NCBI GenBank assembly: GCA_943359345.1
Contig: CALRHE010000005.1
Location: forward strand, 1-46,916
Source of the DNA: Candidatus Uhrbacteria bacterium
Lineage (GTDB): Bacteria > Patescibacteriota > Patescibacteriia > UBA9934
Direction: 5' to 3'
DNA: 46,916 nucleotides
Made by a program: the position numbers and the translations under genes. Shown here one piece after another: positions 35,601 to 43,335 of this stretch. The first letter of the stretch is position 1; the number at the start of each line of letters is the position of its first letter. Below the pieces are notes generated by a model. The model saw nothing but the letters and a program-made list of their open reading frames with translations. It did no database searches and was not told the origin of the DNA.

Positions 35601-36711
35601 CACCATGCGTACTTTCCACACGGGTGGCGTGGCAGGTAAAGATATTACCCAGGGTCTGCCACGTGTTGAAGAGCTGTTTGAAGCTCGTTTGCCAAAGCGT
35701 AAAGCGGTCATGAGTGAAGTCTCAGGTAAGGTTGAAATCGAAAAGGCTGCCCGGACCGTGGTTCAGGCAGTGACTGGCAAGGCCATGGTTGATACTACGC
35801 CAGGTCAGAAGATTGTGAAGATTCGTCACGCTGCGGTTGAAGAAAAAAACTTCTTGTTTGGTCGTGGTGGCAAGGCTTTGGTGGAAGACGGCGACAAGAT
35901 TCGTGAAGGTCAGGCTATTGCTGAAAAGACCAAAGGTGAAAAGATCACTGCCGATGTGTCTGGTGTGGCCAAGATCGGTAAGACTAGTGTCATGGTTATT
36001 TACGATGCTGAAAAGATTCGTGAGTACATCATTCCGCACGGTTATACACTCTACGTGAAAGATGGTGATGATGTTTTGGCCGGTGATGCCTTGACCGATG
36101 GTCATTTGGACCTTCAGGCCCTGTTTAAGGCCAAGGGTCAAGATGCTGTGCAGAAGTACTTATCTAAAGAAATGCAGTTCATTTACTCTTCACAAGGTCA
36201 AAAACTCAATAACAAGCACATTGAAGTCATCATTCGCCAGATGTTTAGCCGCGTGCGCGTGGATGACCCAGGTGATACTGATCTGCTTCCAGGTGAAGTT
36301 ATAGAAAAGGCTACCTTGCTCGATGAGCAGGATCGGATTGGCGCCATAAACGGTAAGTTGTCTGGTTTTGAGCCGTTACTCCTTGGCGTGACGAAGGTTT
36401 CGTTGTCTACTGAAAGTTGGTTGTCATCGGCGTCTTTCCAGGAAACCGCCCGGGTGCTGATTAACGCTGCGGTTACCGGCAAGGTTGACGAGCTAACAGG
36501 TTTGAAGGAGAACGTGATCATTGGCCGCTTAATTCCAGCGGGTACTGGTTTCCCGGGAAATGAAGTGGTCATTGATTATCCTAAGAAAGCTTACGAACCT
36601 GTGGCCGCTGCTTTGACTCCGATTATCGAAGCTGAAATCAAAGTTGAAGGGCCGCAGACGGGTACCGCAGCTCTTGAAGACACGTCGCCGGCTGTAGACA
36701 AGGTTGAATAA
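32683..36711 (+). CDS. rpoC: DNA-directed RNA polymerase beta' subunit
   Basis: [26 protein letters not shown] zinc motif; [37 protein letters not shown]. Confidence 0.98.
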   Translation: [1342 protein letters not shown]

Positions 36712-36713
36712 GC

Positions 36714-36748
36714 AAACACCAACGAGCCGTCAGGGCTCGTTTGTGTTT
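36714..36748 (+). terminator. Terminator after rpoC
   Basis: AAACACcaACGAGCCgtcaGGGCTCGTttGTGTTT. Confidence 0.75.
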
Positions 36749-36764
36749 GTGATAGCATACTGGC

Positions 36765-37265
36765 ATGCTAAAAATTGTTCCCAAACGTATTCTCGGTATT
36801 GATCCAGGCTATGCTCGCCTGGGGTTTGGGGTGATCGATAGGAACGAATGCGGAGAGCTAATTTATGGCACCTGTGGCGTGATTACTACCTCACCGGGTG
36901 CTGCCATGCCTGACCGGCTATTGGAAATCGCCAACGATCTCCAGAGCCTGATAGCTAAACATAAGCCAGAACTCATAGTCCTTGAAGAATTGTTTTTTGG
37001 ACAAAACACCACCACTGGGTTAAAGGTTGCTGAGGTGCGTGGAGTCATTCAACTCTTAGCGGCTGAGGCGCATGTGGCTAGTGTTGAAGTCAAGCCGGTT
37101 GAAGTCAAGTTGGCAGTCACAGGGGATGGCCATGCCGACAAGGCACAAATGCAAAAAATGATTACGCTCCTTTTAAAACTAGACCACAAACCCTCACCCG
37201 ATGACGCGGCTGATGCCTTGGCAATTGCCTGGGCGGGGGAGGGTAAATATCGGCTTACGCAGTAG
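36765..37265 (+). CDS. ruvC: Holliday junction resolvase RuvC
   Basis: RILGIDPGYARLGFGVID...LIVLEELFFGQNTTTGLKVAEVRGVI...KADKAQMQKMI-like region...DDAADALAIAW. Confidence 0.95.
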   Translation: MLKIVPKRILGIDPGYARLGFGVIDRNECGELIYGTCGVITTSPGAAMPDRLLEIANDLQSLIAKHKPELIVLEELFFGQNTTTGLKVAEVRGVIQLLAAEAHVASVEVKPVEVKLAVTGDGHADKAQMQKMITLLLKLDHKPSPDDAADALAIAWAGEGKYRLTQ

Positions 37266-37270
37266 GCTCA

Positions 37271-37744
37271 ATGCTATACTTTGCCCAAAGTATGGTCCGG
37301 AAAAAGCCAAAAAATCACTGGCGCGCCGCCATCACCGTAGCGATTTCAAGTTCATTGCTTTCCATCAACATGGCTGGCCTGTTTTTATTGCAGTTCAACC
37401 CGTTTCAGCCACAGCCATTTGTGCCACCCACACCACCACGTGAGTATTTAGCAGCCGAATGTGAAAAACTGGGTTATGACTGTTTGCTGTTAGACACGAT
37501 CGCTTTTTGCGAGAGTAGTTGGCACATGGTCAAGAACTCTTCGTCCTCGGCCTTTGGTTACTTTCAAATTATTGACGGCACTGAGCAGACCACTCCGCAA
37601 TATGCTGACGGTCAACGTAAGTACGATCCCTACACCAATATCGATATGGCTCTGTACCTGTATGGTAAACGTGGCTCAAATCCTTGGAATGAATCGCGGG
37701 GTTGCTGGCAGTGGCGTTATCGACAGGCCTTGCGATCTGAATAG
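37271..37744 (+). CDS. Membrane-anchored lysozyme/SLT-like protein
   Basis: N-terminal TM; LLLDTIAFCESSWHMVKNSSSSAFGYFQIIDGT...DMALYLYGKRGSNPWNESRGCW resembles transglycosylase SLT proteins. Confidence 0.7.
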   Translation: MLYFAQSMVRKKPKNHWRAAITVAISSSLLSINMAGLFLLQFNPFQPQPFVPPTPPREYLAAECEKLGYDCLLLDTIAFCESSWHMVKNSSSSAFGYFQIIDGTEQTTPQYADGQRKYDPYTNIDMALYLYGKRGSNPWNESRGCWQWRYRQALRSE

Positions 37745-37775
37745 AAAAAGCACTGACCTTGTGTTAGTGTCAAAC

Positions 37776-37902
37776 AGAAAACGACTTTATTCGCGACGAG
37801 TTTGGATGAACGGGAAAGAAATTTTTGAGGCGTAGATAAGTCTACGGTGAGAAAATTTCAGGGACCCGTGAGTCCGAAATCGGCCGAATAAAGTCGTTTT
37901 CT
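37776..37902 (+). repeat. Palindromic element family A, copy A4
   Basis: 18-bp perfect outer arms AGAAAACGACTTTATTCG/CGAATAAAGTCGTTTTCT. Core GGATGAACGGGaaaGAAATTTTTgaggCGTAGAtaagTCTACGgtgAGAAAATTTCagggaCCCGTGAGTCC. Confidence 0.9.
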
Positions 37903-37903
37903 C

Positions 37904-37978
37904 TGGAGCGGGCAGTGGGAGTCGAACCCACATCATGAGTTTGGAAAACTCAGATAATAACCGCTATACGATGCCCGC
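37904..37978 (-). tRNA. tRNA-Gly (anticodon UCC), CCA encoded
   Basis: Reverse complement GCGGGCATCGTATAGCGGTTATTATCTGAGTTTTCCAAACTCATGATGTGGGTTCGACTCCCACTGCCCGCTCCA folds as a cloverleaf. Confidence 0.93.
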
Positions 37979-37992
37979 ACGGCAATAATTTA

Positions 37993-38973
37993 TCAGACTA
38001 CTGGGATTTTTTCAACTACCCAACGGCCGTCTTTTTCCATCAGCTTGGAGTTAGGGATTTTGAAGCCAGCCGCCAGTTTGTGGCCACCGCCACCGTATTT
38101 TTCAGCAGCGAGTTTGGCAACGTCACGGCCACGGCTACGCATTGAACCTTTGACTGAGCCGTCGTCGGTTTCTCGATAAACGACTACGACCTCATGTTGG
38201 GTATCCAGCATGGCGTGCAGGAAACCAGAAATACCGCTTACGTCTTCCTCGGTGCCCTGGAATTTTTCAATATCCGCTTTCATGATGACCGTAGCGGTAG
38301 CATCAAACGTAGTGTCATGGTAAAGGCGCTCCATTGCCAAGCCCCACAACTTTAAGGCGGAGACGGATTTATTCATGAGGTTGTGACGAACTATTTCTGG
38401 AAGTTGTGCCCCGAGTTTTACCAGCTCAGCTGAGGCGTCGAGGGCGTCGGTTGTAGTGTTTGGTGTTGAGAACAGCACCGTATCGGTACAAATACCGGTC
38501 AGGATGCATTGGGCCGCTTCGGGGGAGATCGACCAGTCAGTCGACTTCAAAAAACGCCAAACTACGTCGGCTGTTGAAGCTGCTTTGGGCTCGACGACGT
38601 TGACGGTGCCGTACATGGGATTCGTGGAGTGATGGTCGAACGAGATCAACGGCACTTTATGCGGCATGGTTGGCAAGAGTTTCTTGATGTACTCGCCGTC
38701 TGAGCAGTCACAGATGATCACAAGATCGATGGTGGACTCTAAAAAGACCTCGATATCACGACGGATGACATCGACACGGGGGAGGTATTTGAAGGTATTT
38801 GGGAGTGGCTTAGGGGAGAAGACCTCGACCCGCTTACCAATATCGGCTAACACGTGAAAAAGCCCCATGGTTGAACCCATGGTATCGCCATCAATCCGTT
38901 CATCGGTCAAAAGCAAAATATGCTCGGCTTTGGAGATGTGTTCTTGGACTTTTTCGTATAAAAGTGAGGGCAT
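37993..38973 (-). CDS. DHH/DHHA1 phosphoesterase (NrnA-like)
   Basis: LLTDERIDGDTMGSTMGL, VIICDCSDGEYI, ISFDHHSTNPMYG, SMRSRGRDVAKLAAEKYGGGGHKLAAGF. Confidence 0.9.
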   Translation of the reverse strand: MPSLLYEKVQEHISKAEHILLLTDERIDGDTMGSTMGLFHVLADIGKRVEVFSPKPLPNTFKYLPRVDVIRRDIEVFLESTIDLVIICDCSDGEYIKKLLPTMPHKVPLISFDHHSTNPMYGTVNVVEPKAASTADVVWRFLKSTDWSISPEAAQCILTGICTDTVLFSTPNTTTDALDASAELVKLGAQLPEIVRHNLMNKSVSALKLWGLAMERLYHDTTFDATATVIMKADIEKFQGTEEDVSGISGFLHAMLDTQHEVVVVYRETDDGSVKGSMRSRGRDVAKLAAEKYGGGGHKLAAGFKIPNSKLMEKDGRWVVEKIPVV

Positions 38974-39057
38974 AGGCTAATGGGTTAGTTTAGCCTGGGT
39001 TTGAGTAATGGTCAAGCTTGGCCCAAGTACGATTTTTAGGTTAGAATAGGGCCATCT

Positions 39058-41367
39058 ATGCATCTCCAGCGTCTTGAGGTTCAGGGCTTTAAAACTTTTG
39101 CCAAAAAAACGACTCTCGAGTTTGCTGCGCCTAAGGCTGGGCTAAATCCTCTGACCGTGGTGGTTGGCCCCAACGGTTCTGGGAAATCCAACCTGTCTGA
39201 TGCTATTCGCTGGTGTTTGGGTGAACAATCAATGAAACAACTCCGTGGTAAAGAATCGCAGGATATTATTTTTTCTGGTTCCGAAGGCAGGGGCCGCGCT
39301 AATTTTGCTGAAGTGACGTTGACCTTTAACAATGAAGACAAGAGCATGTCCACCATTGAGGCGGCCGAGGTTACAATTACGCGACGACTTTATCGTGACG
39401 GCGAATCTAGCTACATGATGCAAGGTGCTGAGGTCAGGCTCGCCGACATCCAGCTGGCTCTTGCAGAGGCTGGGGTAGGGCAACGCTCGTATGCTGTTAT
39501 CGGCCAGGGCATGGTAGATCATATTTTGACCTCGTCACCTGAAGAGCGAAAGATTTTTTTCGATGACGCTACCGGTGTGCGTGGGCTCCAGATTCGTCGC
39601 CATCAATCCATGCTCAAGCTTGAGCGCTCGGCTAAAAACTTGTCAGATGTTGAAATGTTGCTTCAAGAACTTGAACCTAGATTGAATTTACTGCGACGCC
39701 AAGTGAAGCGTCTGAATGAACGCGAACAAGTTGAAATTGAGCTAAAAACCTTGTCGCTGAGCTATTTTGGGACTCAGTATTGGAATTTGCAGGATGAAAA
39801 AGCCGAGATCGATGTTCGCATAAAGACGGCCACGGTCAAGGTCGATCAGAAAAAGTCCGAGCTCGCCGCTGGTGACGCTAAGCTAACTGAGATGGAGAGG
39901 GCTGAGGCCGGAAAGTCAGCCAGCGTGAGTGGCGTGCAAGAATTTCAGACTGCTTACAAGCAGGCGCAGGAAGAATTGGCGGCCGCTCGTAAGGCTCATT
40001 TTGCCATCGAGCGTGAGATCGAGCTCGCCAAAGTACGTGCTCAGTCATCCTGGGCACCCTTGCCGTTGATCGACATTATCGGCGAAGTAAAGGAGCTCGC
40101 GAGCGTGCACGAACGCCTGTTGTCAGCCTTGCGGAGAGTAAAAGCGCTTGAGGAGCTCGACGCTATCGTGAAGGAGATTGAATCGGCTCATGGACGTTCT
40201 TCCAAGCTGCGTGATCGCTTGATTAAGCCGAATCCTGAGGATATTAAGGCTGATCCTAAGCTGAAGGTTGATCTCGACCAGGCTAACGCCTCAATCAGGT
40301 CTGCTGAGACCAAGGTCAAAGAGGCTGAGGCAGCCATGGACGCCAAGGCCAAAGAGTCGACAGCCTCGAAGAGCGAAGTTTTTGCCTTCCAGAGATCGTT
40401 GCGCCAACTCCAAGCCGAGGTGATGCAGCTTGAAAACGAGCGCAACTCACACAGTGTTGAACTGGCGCGTATCGAAACTCGCATCGAGTCAGTCATGGTC
40501 GAGTCACGCGATACCATTGGCGACAAGGCCACGGGTTTCGTGATCGAAAAGGCTCCTGAAATCCGAGCTGAGAATACCCAAGAGCTCCATGACAAGATGG
40601 TGCGGGTTCGCCATCAGCTTGAAATGATTGGAGGTATCGACCCCGAGGTCGTGAAAGAACATTCGGAAGTCGATGGGCGCTTTACGTTCTTGTCGACCCA
40701 GGTTTCCGATCTACGTTCCGCCATCGCTTCGACCGAAAAGATCGTTGATGAGCTCGATAGCGAGATCCGTTCGCAGTCAGAACGTGCTTTCAAGGTCATT
40801 AATGAGCAGTTCCAGAAATATTTCAAAATTTTGTTTGGCGGCGGCAGCTGCTCGCTTGTCAAAATGAGTGAAGATGACATTCAGATTGAAACCAAAGTGG
40901 CTCTTGACCGGGCCATGGAGGAGGTGGCTGAGGAGTATAACAAGGAAGATGAGGAATCGCTCGAGGCGATCACCAAGCGTGTTGCCAGTCGTAAGGATGC
41001 AGTGGCCGGTATCGACATTCAGGCGACGCCACCAGGCAAAAAACTCAAGGCGCTCAACCTGCTTTCCGGTGGTGAGCGGGCCTTGACGTCGATTGCCTTA
41101 TTGTCGGCTATTATGGAGACCAATCCCTCGCCATTTGTGGTGCTCGACGAGGTTGACGCTGCCCTGGATGAAGCCAACACGGTTCGTTTTGCCAATATTT
41201 TGAACGAGCTACGCGTGCACACGCAATTTATCGTCATAACCCATAACCGAGCCACCATGGAGAAGGCCGATACGCTGTACGGTGTAACGATGGGGGACGA
41301 GGGTGTCAGCTCGCTCTTATCAGTGAAGCTTGAAGATATCGGCGAGGGCGGAACGGCACGCCGCTAG
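39058..41367 (+). CDS. Short SMC-like chromosome segregation ATPase (769 aa)
   Basis: MHLQRLEVQGFKTFAKKTTLEF, VVGPNGSGKSNLSDAIRWCLGEQSMKQLRG; LNLLSGGERALTSIALLSAIMETNPSPFVVLDEVDAALDEANTVRFANIL. Coiled coil short, no recognisable hinge. Confidence 0.88.
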   Translation: MHLQRLEVQGFKTFAKKTTLEFAAPKAGLNPLTVVVGPNGSGKSNLSDAIRWCLGEQSMKQLRGKESQDIIFSGSEGRGRANFAEVTLTFNNEDKSMSTIEAAEVTITRRLYRDGESSYMMQGAEVRLADIQLALAEAGVGQRSYAVIGQGMVDHILTSSPEERKIFFDDATGVRGLQIRRHQSMLKLERSAKNLSDVEMLLQELEPRLNLLRRQVKRLNEREQVEIELKTLSLSYFGTQYWNLQDEKAEIDVRIKTATVKVDQKKSELAAGDAKLTEMERAEAGKSASVSGVQEFQTAYKQAQEELAAARKAHFAIEREIELAKVRAQSSWAPLPLIDIIGEVKELASVHERLLSALRRVKALEELDAIVKEIESAHGRSSKLRDRLIKPNPEDIKADPKLKVDLDQANASIRSAETKVKEAEAAMDAKAKESTASKSEVFAFQRSLRQLQAEVMQLENERNSHSVELARIETRIESVMVESRDTIGDKATGFVIEKAPEIRAENTQELHDKMVRVRHQLEMIGGIDPEVVKEHSEVDGRFTFLSTQVSDLRSAIASTEKIVDELDSEIRSQSERAFKVINEQFQKYFKILFGGGSCSLVKMSEDDIQIETKVALDRAMEEVAEEYNKEDEESLEAITKRVASRKDAVAGIDIQATPPGKKLKALNLLSGGERALTSIALLSAIMETNPSPFVVLDEVDAALDEANTVRFANILNELRVHTQFIVITHNRATMEKADTLYGVTMGDEGVSSLLSVKLEDIGEGGTARR

Positions 41368-41403
41368 CCATTTCGAATGGTTTCTGCTAAACTGTCAGGT
41401 CTT

Positions 41404-42294
41404 ATGCCTTTGACCTTCGATGACAATAAGAAGCTTGATAGTCGTCCGGTTCGCCGCCCAGGGCGTCGTCCGAACTCTTCGCTTTCGCTCAGGGCAGGTG
41501 CTTCAGGTCGCCCTGACCAGCGAGGTCCAAAGGGAGCTAAGGGTTCTTGGGAGCCCGTTGCAAAATGGTACGGGCAGCACCTCAAAGAAGAGGATACTTT
41601 TCAAGCCGAAGTCATTTTTCCTGGTTCATTACGGCTGCTCTACCCGGTAAAGGGTAAGAGTTATATCGACATTGCCTGCGGCGAAGGCTCGTTTGCTCGT
41701 GCCGTAGCCAACACCGGCGCGTCAGTACTCGGTTTCGACATCTCTTCGACGCTGATCAAGCAGGCCGAGGCCAAAAAGATCAAAGGTGCGACTTTTCGCG
41801 TGGCTAACGCCACCGATTTCGCTCGTTATTATGATGCTGCAAGTTTTGATGGCGCCTCGTGTAACCTGGCAGTTCAGAACATTGAAGATTTTGCAGCGGT
41901 CTTCAAGGACGCTGGTAAAGTTTTGAAATCCGGAGCACCTTTTGTCATCGTTTTAAACCATCCGATGTTCCGCATTCCACGTCAGACAGGTTGGGGCTGG
42001 GATGAGAAGCGCGGTTTGCAGTATCGTCGCACGGATGCCTATTTGACGCCTAACGAGATTCCAATTGTAGCCAACCCTGGTTCAGGCGCCCGCAGTAACG
42101 TCACATACTCCTATCATCGACCTCTGGAGGTTTACATTAAGGAGCTTGCAAAAGCCGGGTTCATGGTTGATGCTATCGAAGAATGGATTTCACATCGTAA
42201 CAGCGATAGCGGTCCTAAAGCCAAAGCTGAAAACCGTGCTCGTACAGAGATTCCGATGTTCATGGCGATTCGGGCCATTAAAAAGTCGGCCTAA
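41404..42294 (+). CDS. Class I SAM-dependent methyltransferase
   Basis: KGKSYIDIACGEGSFARAVANTGASVLGFDISSTLIKQAEAK; FDGASCNLAVQNIEDFAAVF. ATG 41404 preferred: extended -10 TGCTAAACT lies 10 nt upstream. Confidence 0.8.
   Translation: MPLTFDDNKKLDSRPVRRPGRRPNSSLSLRAGASGRPDQRGPKGAKGSWEPVAKWYGQHLKEEDTFQAEVIFPGSLRLLYPVKGKSYIDIACGEGSFARAVANTGASVLGFDISSTLIKQAEAKKIKGATFRVANATDFARYYDAASFDGASCNLAVQNIEDFAAVFKDAGKVLKSGAPFVIVLNHPMFRIPRQTGWGWDEKRGLQYRRTDAYLTPNEIPIVANPGSGARSNVTYSYHRPLEVYIKELAKAGFMVDAIEEWISHRNSDSGPKAKAENRARTEIPMFMAIRAIKKSA
41476..41524. repeat. Palindromic E-like element inside the methyltransferase coding sequence
   Basis: TCTTCGCTTTCGCTCAGGGCaggtgcttcaggtcGCCCTGAcCAGCGAGG; resembles the CCTTCGCCTACGCTCAGGGCAGG element in the tRNA-Ala-like gene. 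Confidence 0.6.
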
Positions 42295-43244
42295 TTAATC
42301 CGACACAAATCCTTGAGTGCCAAAACGTCAGCCGTAGTCAGGTTGGCGTTTTCACCTTCATTAAGTCGATACATCACTGCCTCCGGGTCGTCGACGTGCT
42401 CAAGTCCGAGCGCGTGACCAAGCTCATGTGCGAGTACGCGTACGAGCTTATCGTAGTTTTCAAACTGATAAATGTTAATTTCATCACCATTGGCACTGGC
42501 GCCAAAAGTACCTTCCACAAATTCGTCGCCCAGCGTGTTTCCGATGGTGTTATAGCGCTCAGCTGTGAGGTTTAAACGCTCGGCTAAATCGTTTAAGGCG
42601 GCCGCTAAAGCGTTAACTGTGTCAGCAGTAGAATTGATAGTTGTTACTAGGGCATTAATATCTGCAGCTTCTTCGTTTAAAGCCTCGCGTGCTTGATCAA
42701 GTTTGCTGACAAGACGTGGGTTGTTGCCGCTACTCGAGTTGGTCCGCTCCAGATCAAGGGTATAGGTAGCGCTGTTAGCTTCGTGGGCTTTAAGTAAGGC
42801 GTCGAGTTGGGTTTTCTGGCTTAAATAAGTCTCGTATGAGCCGTCATATTCGCTTTTTAGCAGTTCGTAACTTTCGTGGCTATCTTGGATGTTTAATCCG
42901 AGCTCTTCTAGGCGCTGTGTACCAGCTTGGCGATAATCGTAAATAAGATTTATGCTCAAATCGCCGTTATCAGGTACGGCTTCAAACAACTCCAGGTCTA
43001 CGGTTTCTTCCCACAGACTTTCAGCCTCTGTGACCGCAGCCATGAATTGTGCTTCAGATACACTGAAACGATCATCAAAGCTACCAATCGAATACCTGAT
43101 TGGTGCTTTACAAGGGAAGAGTGGGGGAAATTGGCTATAAAAGATCAACACGCCCACGAGTAGAGCCAGCAACAAGCCCCAGAAGACGCTGTTCAGAGTG
43201 CTTTTATCCTCAGTCGATGAGGTACTAACTGGTTGATTACGCAT
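42291..43244 (-). CDS. Membrane-anchored matrixin-like zinc metalloprotease
   Basis: N-terminal TM; LVRVLAHELGHALGLEHVDDPEAVMY (HExxHxxGxxH + downstream Met). Confidence 0.85.
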   Translation of the reverse strand: MRNQPVSTSSTEDKSTLNSVFWGLLLALLVGVLIFYSQFPPLFPCKAPIRYSIGSFDDRFSVSEAQFMAAVTEAESLWEETVDLELFEAVPDNGDLSINLIYDYRQAGTQRLEELGLNIQDSHESYELLKSEYDGSYETYLSQKTQLDALLKAHEANSATYTLDLERTNSSSGNNPRLVSKLDQAREALNEEAADINALVTTINSTADTVNALAAALNDLAERLNLTAERYNTIGNTLGDEFVEGTFGASANGDEINIYQFENYDKLVRVLAHELGHALGLEHVDDPEAVMYRLNEGENANLTTADVLALKDLCRIN

Positions 43245-43335
43245 GCAGTCAGCATACCCCAACTTTACTGGATTTTAAAGGGTTTTATTGATTGGCTGTG
43301 TGTGTGTTCTTGAAATTGAGTTATACTTTGACTAT

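Noticed and set aside
37745-37772. Small hairpin CACTGACcttgtGTTAGTG after the SLT-like gene as terminator
   Set aside because: No T-tract, contains a G-T pair, and element A4 follows directly; too weak to call.
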